Source: Cytophaga sp. FL35
Lineage (GTDB): Bacteria > Bacteroidota > Bacteroidia > Flavobacteriales > Flavobacteriaceae
Direction of reading: 5' to 3'
NCBI RefSeq assembly: GCF_014349235.1
Contig: NZ_JACSOH010000032.1
Location: 1 to 49,093 of the forward strand
Length of the DNA stretch: 49,093 bases
A model generated the notes under the pieces. The model had not been told where the DNA came from. It saw only the letters and a list, made by a program, of their open reading frames with translations, and searched no databases. This document shows, piece by piece, positions 41,572-49,093 of the stretch. The translations under genes were made by a program, and so were the position numbers. Position 1 is the stretch's first letter. Every line of letters begins with the position of its first letter.

Positions 41572-42648
41572 TTACTTTGGAATTTGAACCTTAAAACAAG
41601 CGCCTTTGCCTTTGTTGTTTATTGCTTCAATATGACCTCGATGTGCAGATACAATTCCATGGACCACACTTAGTCCCAACCCGGAACCCTCGCCCGTGGG
41701 TTTAGTCGTAAAGAAAGGTTCAAAAATTTTTTCATGGGCATCTTTATTAATTCCAGATCCTTCATCGCTTACACTTATTAAAATAGACTCCTTATCTTCG
41801 TTGACCTCTATCGTGACCAATCCATTTTTTGGCGAAAAATATATGGCGTTCATAATTAAATTAAAAATGATTTGAGTCAACTGTATAATATCGACTTTCA
41901 CAAAGATTTCATTTTTTTTGGTCGTGAAAAGGCATTTTATTTCTTCTTTTCTAAAGGTCGCATCCAATAGATCAATGGCCCCCTTGATATGTGGTATGAT
42001 ATCAACTTGCTTTTTTTCATGTGGCATTTCACAAGCAAAGAACATTAGCTTTTTAACGACCTCCCTAGTAAAAATCGAATTTTGAATTATCTTATCAATG
42101 TCGCCAGTATCCAAATTCAAGTTTTCCAAATCGGACTTCAGCAGCTCTGCAAAGCCAAGAATGTTAGCCAGAGGTGTATTCATCTCGTGGGCAATCCCCG
42201 CTGTTATTTCTCCTAATATTGTCAATCGGTCCGCCCTCTCCATTTGCCTCATCAAGGATCGTTCACTTTTTTGAATTTCCAACTTTTCCAAGAGATTACC
42301 AACTTTTAAGGCAATGTTATCCAATAATGGTTGTTCTTCCTTCAAGAACTCCTTATCCGGATTCTGTAGGCGAGCTTGCAATTTCCCTTCGATACGATTG
42401 AACACTTTGATATTGGAACTGATAGTTTCACCCATCTTTAATATGCCCGTAAAGACCTCCATCTTCGAAGTTCTTATCAAAATCTCTGTTTGTGATGGAT
42501 AACGAAAGCCATTTTTCACACATTTAGCAATGGCCTGAAGTACTTCGAGCATTTGTTCCTCTGAGGCATTGACTATTATGGAAGAAACCTCATATAGACA
42601 AGTCAGTTCCTTTATTCTTTCATTTAAAGCTTCTTCGGTTGGGTTCAT
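41572..42648 (-). CDS. Cytoplasmic sensor histidine kinase
   Basis: 358 residues without a membrane segment. N-terminal part (1-130) resembles a GAF-like sensor with YEVSSIIVNASEEQMLEVLQ; then the dimerisation helix with phosphorylated His154 in GIAHEMNTPLANILG, N box FNLIMNAIYFSPKNG, G1 SDEGSGINKD, F box PFFTT and G2 GSGLGLSVVHGIV. It is the partner of the sigma-54 activator. Being soluble, it should sense an internal redox, nitrogen or metabolic cue. Confidence 0.9.
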   Translation of the reverse strand: MNPTEEALNERIKELTCLYEVSSIIVNASEEQMLEVLQAIAKCVKNGFRYPSQTEILIRTSKMEVFTGILKMGETISSNIKVFNRIEGKLQARLQNPDKEFLKEEQPLLDNIALKVGNLLEKLEIQKSERSLMRQMERADRLTILGEITAGIAHEMNTPLANILGFAELLKSDLENLNLDTGDIDKIIQNSIFTREVVKKLMFFACEMPHEKKQVDIIPHIKGAIDLLDATFRKEEIKCLFTTKKNEIFVKVDIIQLTQIIFNLIMNAIYFSPKNGLVTIEVNEDKESILISVSDEGSGINKDAHEKIFEPFFTTKPTGEGSGLGLSVVHGIVSAHRGHIEAINNKGKGACFKVQIPK

Positions 42649-42757
42649 TGCTTATGTTTTTGAAATTCGTATTGCCCGCTATACAATACAGATCAGAGTT
42701 AAGTGAATGTTTCTGGAAATACAAAATAAAATCCTCTCGGAATCAACGGCCAAGACC

Positions 42758-44059
42758 TTAAGCTTCAGCTTTCCTATTTTTAGTTGTTGCCAATATGCAA
42801 TAACCTACCATTGCGGAAAGTCCTGAACCTAATAAAATTCCTATTTTAGCCGAATTAAGATAAAGGGATGATTCAAAAGCCAGATTGGCTATAAAAAAAG
42901 CCATGGTAAAACCAATACCTGCCAAAAAGGAGACACCAAAAATTTGGCGTTGACCAATATCCCCTGGCACAACAAGCCATTTTAACTTTTCTGCAATGTA
43001 TACTACAAGGCTAACCCCAAATCCCTTTCCCAACAAAAGTGCAAGGGTTATATTGATAGCAAGAACATAGTCTATTTCCCCCAGATCTTTAAGGCTTATA
43101 CCTGCGTTGGCCAACGCAAATATAGGTACTATAAAGTAGGCTACCCATCCGTGTAGATTATGTTCCAAACTTTGAAGGGGAGACCGAAACTTGACCATAA
43201 AATGTTCCATTCTGCCCAATTGATTTAATTGCCCACTTGATAGGACAGGTTTTGACAACACCCTAGCATCTTGTATATCTCTGTAAATTTCTTCAAAGTG
43301 GCCCATAAATGCGGGAGTCTTTATTGTTTGGCGCACTGGAACACAGAATGCCATCAAAATTCCTGCCAGCGTTGGATGAACACCGGCCTTTAAAAATAAA
43401 AACCAAACTACTATCCCCGAGAAAGTCAACAGAAATTTGGAGTAATAACCTTTATAGGCCAAGAAGTACAAAAGTCCTAAAATCAAAAAGGCGGTCAATA
43501 ACATAGAAATTTGGATAGTCCCAGTATAAAACAACGCAATCACCATGACAGCCCCAAGATCGTCCACAATGGCAAAAGCGGTCAAGAATATTTTCAGGTT
43601 CATCGGAACCTTATTTCCAAGCATGTTCAAGATTGCCAAAGAGAACGCAATATCGGTCGCCATTGGGATACCCCAGGCCAACTCAGTTTCTGAATTTTGG
43701 TTGAAGGCCAAAAAAACACAAATCGGTACTAACATACCTCCAATAGCCCCGAACAAAGGAAAAGCAACTTTTCTTACCGAATTTAGTTCCCCGATCAGTA
43801 CTTCTCTTTTAATTTCCAAGCCTATCAAAAAAAAGAAAATGGCCATGAGTCCATCATTGATCCATAAAAAAAGTGGCTTGGAAAATTCATATGTTTCAGT
43901 GATAATGCCCAAGCGAAACTTCCATAAATTAAAATAGCTTGCGGAGAAAGGAGAATTTGCCCAAAAAAGAGCGATAAGGGTAGCTAATATTAATAAAAGT
44001 CCACCTAAACTTTCAATTTTAATAAAGTTTTGAAAAGGTGAAAGAATTTTTTTCAACAT
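42758..44059 (-). CDS. nhaA: Na+/H+ antiporter NhaA
   Basis: From Met at 44059 the product is 433 residues (a longer reading adds 12 residues). NhaA exports Na+ in exchange for protons. Features: LLLILATLIALFWANSPFSA, ATDIAFSLAILNMLGNKVPM (substrate Asp pair region), FAIVDDLGAVMVIALFYTGT (the conserved Asp-Asp) and the symmetric C-terminal helices ending in SFLAGIGFTMAFFIANLAFE. Intact. It is 109 bases upstream of the kinase and activator genes in the same direction and may be co-transcribed with them. Confidence 0.94.
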   Translation of the reverse strand: MLKKILSPFQNFIKIESLGGLLLILATLIALFWANSPFSASYFNLWKFRLGIITETYEFSKPLFLWINDGLMAIFFFLIGLEIKREVLIGELNSVRKVAFPLFGAIGGMLVPICVFLAFNQNSETELAWGIPMATDIAFSLAILNMLGNKVPMNLKIFLTAFAIVDDLGAVMVIALFYTGTIQISMLLTAFLILGLLYFLAYKGYYSKFLLTFSGIVVWFLFLKAGVHPTLAGILMAFCVPVRQTIKTPAFMGHFEEIYRDIQDARVLSKPVLSSGQLNQLGRMEHFMVKFRSPLQSLEHNLHGWVAYFIVPIFALANAGISLKDLGEIDYVLAINITLALLLGKGFGVSLVVYIAEKLKWLVVPGDIGQRQIFGVSFLAGIGFTMAFFIANLAFESSLYLNSAKIGILLGSGLSAMVGYCILATTKNRKAEA

Positions 44060-44337
44060 AGAATTTAGTTGGAAGAAAAGAAATAATTTGCCCACGGACG
44101 GTATTGTAACCTGGACTTACCAATTAAAGAATGACTTTGTACAATTTCAAGGCCATTTATCATATATAGGAGTATATTTTCCTAATTTTCTAATTTTCAG
44201 TGAAATATAGTTTGCGTTTAAATTTGGAGATGGGTAGTTATTGCCCAAAGGGTAAGAATTACTCTCTGAACATACCATTGGATGTAGTTAGTTAGGAAAT
44301 CACCGGGAACAGGGTATAGTTGTTTTACTCTAGTTAA

Positions 44338-44970
44338 TTATATTTTTTCACCCGAGGAATTTCCTTTTATGCGTTGAAGTTTCGTTTTGGCCGGTCTAAT
44401 GGCCCAATGTAATGTTTTAAGAAACCTTCCTTTAGAGGGATAGGTTCTGTTCGGGGTTAAATTATTAAAAAACAATGCAACAACAAACATTATGGATACC
44501 CCACTCAATACCGGAAAAAGAACGTACCAATAACCCAGAGAAGTTATTTTTTCTGAACCGATGACTGCAATTAATGCAGTCGCACCTCCAGGTGGGTGTA
44601 GGGTTTTTGAAATTTGCATGACCAAGATGGATATGGCCACGGACAAAGCTGCCGCCAACCATAAAATGTCACCTAAAAGAAGAGCTACACTTACACCGAC
44701 AATTGCACTGAAAATATGTCCTCCCATCAAATTTCTGGGTTGGGCCAACGGGCTATGTATAGCTCCGTAAATCAGCACACCAGTGGCCCCAAAGGAACCG
44801 ATCAGTAAAACATTATCGCCATGGGACAAATATTGCGATTGGACAAAACCGATGAGCCCAATTCCGCAAAAAGATCCCACAAATGACCAAAAAAGTTCCT
44901 TAGGCTCTAACAAAGTTTCTCGGTATACAATGTACCTTCCTATCCGATAACTTCTATTAAATACATTCTT
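44338..44970 (-). CDS. HPP-family membrane protein
   Basis: From Met at 44970 the product is 210 residues with four to five membrane helices. The HPP motif is SKTLHPPGGATALIAVIGS, with SPLAQPRNLMGGHIFSAIVG before it. HPP proteins of bacteria and plastids have been linked to nitrite transport or a nitrogen-related role; the bacterial function is largely unknown. It lies close to nhaA on the same strand but separated by 280 bases. An upstream in-frame start at 45006 is less likely because the sequence before Met13 is hydrophilic-poor. Confidence 0.88.
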   Translation of the reverse strand, partial: KNVFNRSYRIGRYIVYRETLLEPKELFWSFVGSFCGIGLIGFVQSQYLSHGDNVLLIGSFGATGVLIYGAIHSPLAQPRNLMGGHIFSAIVGVSVALLLGDILWLAAALSVAISILVMQISKTLHPPGGATALIAVIGSEKITSLGYWYVLFPVLSGVSIMFVVALFFNNLTPNRTYPSKGRFLKTLHWAIRPAKTKLQRIKGNSSGEKI

Positions 44971-45006
44971 CATACAGGATGGCAAAAATAGAAATCTCAG
45001 CCTCAA

Positions 45007-45425
45007 CTCTAAAAAAATTCTATGATGTATCTAAGTATTTCGAAAGGGGTGGTAGATTCCATTTCTCATTTAAATCACCCTAATTAAGTTTATTGAGAGA
45101 TATATTGATTAATGTTCTTAAGTTTGGGTTGTAGACCATAATCTGTTTTGGCGATAAAAATAGTGGTGAATTGAATTTTTTTATTCGGCAACTTGCTTAC
45201 TTAAAGTAAATGAGCGAAGCTTTTCTAAATACAATATTCCTAAAATAGGCTGGTAATCTTCTCCATATTTTTTAATAGATTCCAAATTAGATGGAAATAT
45301 TTCATTCTTCGCTCCATTTTCTCCAGAGGGATATGGTTAATAACGGTTTACTTTTTTTTATCCAAATCGATTTTATCATCTTTTAATGATTTCACAAAGG
45401 CAGAAAATAAAATGGTATTGATAAT
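45007..45425 (-). other. Short gene remnants
   Basis: Two fragments of unrelated frames on the minus strand suggest decayed coding sequence: SESIKKYGEDYQPILGILYL style text ending YLEKLRSFTLSKQVAE then TAA at 45181, and upstream, in another frame, ILFSAFVKSLKDDKIDLDKK to a stop near 45350. There is no plausible start codon. No family could be named. Confidence 0.3.
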
Positions 45426-45498
45426 CCATTTTTTGAACTTTCCACTAAGTTACGATTTCTAAATAATCAATTGTAGAAAATGGGGAAGGCTACATTTT
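45426..45498. repeat. Dispersed repeat, copy B
   Basis: About 72 bases with 85 percent identity by eye to copy A at 36028-36100, same orientation. It begins 63 bases downstream of the RhuM-Fic stop codon. A shorter similarity (TTTTTTGAACTTTC then GGAAGGC) occurs near 46765-46800. Confidence 0.65.
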
Positions 45499-45560
45499 TA
45501 GGGAGGGCTACAGCAGGAATGGGGCATAGTGACATTGCCATCGTTTTATTGAACTTTAAT

Positions 45561-46526
45561 TTAATTACCCCTATTTAAAACACTTATCACCAAACGTTTT
45601 ACCGTTTCCATTTCTTCGGGCTTACTGGAAGCAATGAATAGAGTTAAACTTGCCAAGGTATCATTACTGATAATTACTTTGCCATTTTGAGAAACAAGCA
45701 TACTGTTAGCGCTTAGGAATTTAAGAAAACATGCCGCTGCTATTCGCTTATTACCATCAACAAAGGAATGGTTTTTAGTAATCAGGTATAGCAAAGTGGC
45801 AGCTTTTTCTTCTATGGTTGGATAAAAATCCTCAATTCCGAAACCTTTTGTAATCTGTGCGATGGAGCTCTGAAAGTTTTTGTCCTTTTCCTTTCCAAAA
45901 ACTTCAGAATCAAATTTAGTTGACATCTGTTGTATAAGTACTTGGTATTCCTCTATGCTAGGAAATATGGCTTCTTTTTTAGTTAGGCCTTTCTTGTCCA
46001 AGCTCTCGTGATCGTAGTCATCCAATAGTTCCAAACCCTGGGAAAACAGTTTCAGCCATTCATTACTTTCATGGTTTGACTTTTCTTCCATTGCCCTGCC
46101 CAATATCGAAATACCGTTTCTAAGTATTTGTATTTCCTCTTCCTTTTGGGCTAACCTGTTTTCATTGACAACATAACCCTTGACTAGATATTTTTTTAGC
46201 GTACGGGTAGCCCATATTCTAAATTGGGTTCCCTGTTTCGAATTTACTCGGTAGCCAACTGAAATTATTGCGTCTAAATTGTAGAATAAAACTTTACGTT
46301 TTACATGTCTATTACCTTCTTTCTGAACTACCGAGTATTTCTCGGTAGTTGCTTTTTTATCCAATTCCTTGGTGGTAAAGATATTTTTCAAATGTAGGCC
46401 AATGGTATCGGTATCTTTATCAAACAACTCCGCCATTTGTTTTTGATTTAACCAAATGGTGTCATTATCCAACCGAATTTCTATGCTTGGTTTATCATCG
46501 TATAAAATAATCTCCCCCCTATTCAT
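45561..46526 (-). CDS. RhuM-type DNA-binding domain fused to Fic/Doc domain
   Basis: 321 residues. The N-terminal 160 residues are a RhuM/virulence protein domain: IEIRLDNDTIWLNQKQMAEL, FDKDTDTIGLHLKNIFTTKE, FYNLDAIISVGYRVNSKQGT and RIWATRTLKKYLVKGYVVNE. A helical linker follows, then a Fic/Doc domain with ATLLYLITKNHSFVDGNKRI, whose HSFVDGNKR is a complete Fic motif (HxFxDGNxR) with the catalytic His. Fic proteins AMPylate or phosphorylate targets. Adding a DNA-binding domain suggests a self-regulated toxin; no antitoxin is seen next to it. Confidence 0.88.
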   Translation of the reverse strand: MNRGEIILYDDKPSIEIRLDNDTIWLNQKQMAELFDKDTDTIGLHLKNIFTTKELDKKATTEKYSVVQKEGNRHVKRKVLFYNLDAIISVGYRVNSKQGTQFRIWATRTLKKYLVKGYVVNENRLAQKEEEIQILRNGISILGRAMEEKSNHESNEWLKLFSQGLELLDDYDHESLDKKGLTKKEAIFPSIEEYQVLIQQMSTKFDSEVFGKEKDKNFQSSIAQITKGFGIEDFYPTIEEKAATLLYLITKNHSFVDGNKRIAAACFLKFLSANSMLVSQNGKVIISNDTLASLTLFIASSKPEEMETVKRLVISVLNRGN

Positions 46527-46841
46527 CCTGTTTTAGGCTAAAGGTAAGAATCAAAAAAAGAACAAATTAACAATGCATTGCGATTAATGACCCTTTTAAG
46601 GATATTAAAATCACATTCTCTAAGCATTTAATCATTAATAATATTGTTCCTCATTAGGATTTTTACGTGACTACTTCCTTGGTTGGTTACTTAGTCGCTG
46701 ACTTGTTCGGTTACTTGTTCGCTACTTGTTCGCTACTTGTTCGGTTTGTATTCTTGAGAATCGTTTTTTGAACTTTCTCAAAATTAGGAAGGCAGATGTA
46801 ATAAATGTAAGACATCGAATAAAGCTACAATGTCTTAAAAA
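46527..46841 (-). pseudogene. Remnant with TEQV-type repeats
   Basis: On the minus strand the sequence around 46683-46750 is a run of near-identical 10- to 12-base units (ACCGAACAAGTA, GCGAACAAGTA, GTAACCGAACAAGTCAGCGA) which, with small indels, spells TEQV and SDxV. This is the linker pattern (TEQVTEQVSEQV) of AlbA_2/Fic-type DNA-binding proteins. Upstream text LILRKFKKRFSRIQTEQV fits loosely. Frames are broken by stops and indels, so only a fossil remains. Confidence 0.35.
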
Positions 46842-47030
46842 TCAGTAAATACTATTATCAAATACAATTAGTTCTGATCCTAAATCCCGGTCTATGCTTA
46901 AGCTATCAACAACTGTATAAGATATTGAACCTTTCCTTCGTAATCTATTCGAAAACGAAAGTTCATCAAGAATTTTTAGCATGATGTCATAATTCTTTAT
47001 CTCATTTCCATCTATCTGGTTGTTGGCCAC
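46842..47030 (-). CDS. Hypothetical protein, possibly truncated at the 5' end
   Basis: 62 residues from GTG at 47030, but the frame is open up to 47084 with the good text RSYFEKRKQELIDKLNFYV ahead of it and no start codon, so the N-terminus may be missing. The rest, NYDIMLKILDELSFSNRLRR then KGSISYTVVDSLSIDRDLGS, has a helical and beta-like pattern with charged residues. No function known. Confidence 0.45.
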   Translation of the reverse strand: MANNQIDGNEIKNYDIMLKILDELSFSNRLRRKGSISYTVVDSLSIDRDLGSELIVFDNSIY

Positions 47031-47172
47031 GTAAAAATTTAATTTATCGATTAATTCTTGCTTTCTTTTTTCAAAATAAGATCTCTATATAAAAAGATCG
47101 TATGCCCTCTAAAGAGAAAAACCCTCCAAAAAGATGTCCGTTCAAAAATCATTTTATGAAATGGATTGTGGA

Positions 47173-47715
47173 TTAAAGATTATCAATGGATGTATAATCG
47201 AATTTCTGTCCTCCTACGGAAACATCCGCCATCAACCCTTTCTTAGGTTTTGCAAAAACAATTACGCCGTCATCATAATTGGCATCTATCGAAGCCCCTT
47301 CGTGAAGTGCTACAGCTTTTGCTTCAGCGGAGAGCTCCAGCTCACCTTGCTTAAACTCGTTCAAAGCCTCCTCGGTCTCAAAAAAGATTACTTGGGTAAT
47401 CGCTTGTCCTCCCGCTTGAAGTCCTACATCGACTTTCTTTAGGTCGGCCATTCCAACCACTTCACCGTTCTCATATACTACCCCATTGCCGGACGCTCCG
47501 CCGATAATCAAGCCACCTTCTCCAACATTGGGAAAAATTGCATATCCTGTTGAATTTTCAAAGTAACCATCTAGTTTATCATTATCGGTTTGCAGTATCA
47601 CCTTAGCTTTTTCGGCATCTGCCATGACTTCTTGGTCTACCTTTTCTTGAGCATTCGTTGTGACGGTTAAAAACAGCGTAAAAGATAGGATGCACATATC
47701 TCTAAAATTTTTCAT
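47173..47715 (-). CDS. YSC84/SYLF-domain lipid-binding secreted protein
   Basis: 180 residues with a signal (MCILSFTLFLTVTTNAQ) and the SYLF fold: FENSTGYAIFPNVGEGGLII, GGASGNGVVYENGEVVGMAD, KVDVGLQAGGQAITQVIFFE, ELSAEAKAVALHEGASIDAN and GVIVFAKPKKGLMADVSVGG. The repeat pattern SG-G-V-DL is the mark of the family, whose eukaryotic members bind phosphoinositides; bacterial ones are exported and linked to envelope stress. Single gene. Confidence 0.9.
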   Translation of the reverse strand: MKNFRDMCILSFTLFLTVTTNAQEKVDQEVMADAEKAKVILQTDNDKLDGYFENSTGYAIFPNVGEGGLIIGGASGNGVVYENGEVVGMADLKKVDVGLQAGGQAITQVIFFETEEALNEFKQGELELSAEAKAVALHEGASIDANYDDGVIVFAKPKKGLMADVSVGGQKFDYTSIDNL

Positions 47716-48283
47716 GGTATAAAATTTATATTATTAATAGATTAAATTTGGCTGCCATTTCTTAGCTGCCAAATGACTAAAGGCAAGTAAATAAAATCTG
47801 AATGTAAAAATTGTTTGGATTACAGGTTTTCTTTGCTCTATCACTGATACAACTAAACAACCATCGGCTAGAAGTTACCATTCTAGCCAGCATTGATTAT
47901 CAGTTTTATGGCTGTTGGACGGGACTGGATTCTTATCAATATGTATTGGACGTATCCGTAGGATATTATTGATAGACTAATCTCACTTTTGAGTTGTGTT
48001 TTAATCGATTGGTATTATACCAGAAGGTGAATATGGAGAATGTACAAGAATTGCTAAATCTATAGGCAGTTTTTTTTCAAATCTGAGTGTACACCTTTTT
48101 ATCCTTCTAATAAGGCCCTAAGATTACGCTCAAGAAGGATATCCAACAGTCAATTCTACCTATATAAATGGCCAATCATTAATAAGACGGGTGCCATAAA
48201 TTGGCATTTACCAATCAGCTCAATTTCTTGATGAATTCAGCAATCTTAATCATTCTGTATCAAGTAATTTGCTCACATAGAAC
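47716..48283. other. Intergenic region between the SYLF gene and the permease
   Basis: About 570 bases, two divergent promoters, no gene found. Notable are the inverted pair ATTTGGCTGC (47746-47755) and GCTGCCAAAT (47765-47774) with one mismatch, 31 bases upstream of the SYLF start and therefore operator- or hairpin-like, and a small TGCCA-TAAAT-TGGCA palindrome at 48192-48206, 78 bases before the permease start. Confidence 0.4.
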
Positions 48284-49093
48284 ATGGGTATGGCGAAAAA
48301 TAAACTTAGTAGATCCTTGAATTTTTATGACATTTTAATGTTCGGTGTTGGGGGGATTGTAGGTGCCGGAATATATGCAATCATTGGTCAGGCAGCAGGA
48401 TTAAGTGGAAATATGCTCTGGTTAAGTTTTACCATTGCGGCAATTGTAGCATTGCTCACCGCCTTATCCTATGCAGAATTTGTAAGTCGTTTTCCCGATG
48501 CCGGAGGCAGCTTTGAATACATTAAACACGGTATAGGGGAAAAAACAGCCTTGGTCATGTCCATTTTTATGGCCTTCACCGGAATTATTGCACCCGCGGC
48601 CATCGCAATTAGTTTTGCTGAATACTTGAACAGACTCGTTGAAATTCCGCATTGGATCGCCATCATTGGGATTATAATACTCATGTCAATGTTCAATATT
48701 TTGGGTTCAAAGCAAAGCTCTTATTATAATACTATTGCCACGATAGTCACACTTTTAGGATTGGGGACAGTGGTCATATTCACTATACCGGACTGGAGCA
48801 CCTTAGAACTTTTTAAGATGGGAGAAAGCGGTATAACGGGAGTCTTATCGGGGTCCGCACTCATATTTTTTAGCTATGTTGGTTTTGAAGATTTAGTAAA
48901 AATGGCCGAGGAAACAAAAAACCCAAAAAAGAATATGCCCAGAGGAGTTTTGATGAGCGGAATTATAGTACTCATCATATATGTCGCAATTGCCATTAGT
49001 AGCCTTAGCACCTTTAGTGCCATAGAATTGAGTGAAAAAGAGGGACCACTCGCTGCGGTCATAGAATCTCAATGGGGACAGATTGGTGGTATT
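48284..49093 (+). CDS. APC-family amino acid permease, C-terminal part outside the window
   Basis: From ATG at 48284 (ATG at 48290 is also possible) the frame runs open to the window end, 270 residues. The N-terminus has the APC signature: LNFYDILMFGVGGIVGAGIY, AIIGQAAGLSGNMLWLSFTI, LTALSYAEFVSRFPDAGGSF, then repeated membrane helices and the loop FFSYVGFEDLVKMAEETKNP characteristic of the cationic amino acid transporter (CAT) type. The rest lies beyond the window. It is divergent from the SYLF gene. Confidence 0.92.
   Translation, partial: MGMAKNKLSRSLNFYDILMFGVGGIVGAGIYAIIGQAAGLSGNMLWLSFTIAAIVALLTALSYAEFVSRFPDAGGSFEYIKHGIGEKTALVMSIFMAFTGIIAPAAIAISFAEYLNRLVEIPHWIAIIGIIILMSMFNILGSKQSSYYNTIATIVTLLGLGTVVIFTIPDWSTLELFKMGESGITGVLSGSALIFFSYVGFEDLVKMAEETKNPKKNMPRGVLMSGIIVLIIYVAIAISSLSTFSAIELSEKEGPLAAVIESQWGQIGGI

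Noticed and set aside
44060-44260. Possible sigma-54 promoter of nhaA
   Set aside because: GGTAA-type half-sites occur, but no GG-N10-GC element could be found in the region, so only the possible binding site is noted.
46765-46800. Third copy of the 72-bp dispersed repeat
   Set aside because: Only the two ends match (TTTTTTGAACTTTC and GGAAGGC); the middle does not, so it is not counted as a copy.
1-49093. CRISPR arrays, tRNA or rRNA genes
   Set aside because: No regular spaced repeats and no tRNA cloverleaf or rRNA stretches could be recognised by eye.

Overview
The window looks like a marine-type member of the Bacteroidetes, most likely Flavobacteriaceae. The reasons are the AT-rich, purine-poor leaders without clear Shine-Dalgarno sites, SusC/SusD and RagB-type outer-membrane genes, a Bacteroides-type conjugation system (TraE/F/G/I/J/K/M/N, RteC, BfmA/BtgA and DUF5712 mobilisation proteins), TAnnTTTG -7 boxes, and a DUF6520-type small secreted protein. 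No rRNA, tRNA or CRISPR array was recognised, and no integrase is present.

Left part (about 1 to 11.2 kb, all minus strand): the transfer and maintenance module of an integrative conjugative element. It reads, in transcription order, rteC, a helix-turn-helix excisionase-like gene, a replication/regulatory winged-helix gene coupled to a DnaC-like ATPase, then traE-F-G-I-J-K-M-N and small envelope proteins.

Middle part (11.2 to 26.9 kb): cargo lying between rteC and the mobilisation genes. The core is a divergent locus: an 803-residue fusion of an alpha-oxoamine synthase with a GNAT/FemAB-like acyltransferase, only 3 bp upstream of rteC; facing it a STAS-like protein, a HAMP/PAS/AraC-type regulator, a MauE/DoxX-like membrane protein with a CxC motif and a small secreted two-cysteine protein; converging on these a zinc metalloprotease, SusD and SusC. 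A 19-bp direct repeat with 21-bp period sits in the divergent promoter. This is the best candidate for an undescribed system: a signal- or lipid-making enzyme wired to the element's own transfer regulator. To its right are an XRE regulator with a perfect 30-bp palindrome in its promoter, an AAA_28 ATPase, and a TPP-riboswitch operon encoding PnuT and an acyl-CoA dehydrogenase-like flavoprotein.

The mobilisation genes (coupling protein, relaxase, BfmA) occupy 26.9 to 30.1 kb, followed by a possible oriT and a broken radC.

Right part (31.2 to 49.1 kb): mostly stress and housekeeping functions. These are an esterase, a PhnB-like protein, CsbD, a 16-cysteine Csp-like protein, ParDE, and a minus-strand operon starting at a good sigma-54 promoter (57-residue Cys protein, glutamate dehydrogenase, GreA/Rnk-like, two coiled-coil proteins, universal stress protein, 32-residue membrane peptide, terminator). 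Next to it are a sigma-54 activator, its cytoplasmic histidine kinase and NhaA, followed by an HPP protein, a RhuM-Fic fusion, gene remnants, a SYLF-domain protein and the start of an amino acid permease cut by the window edge.
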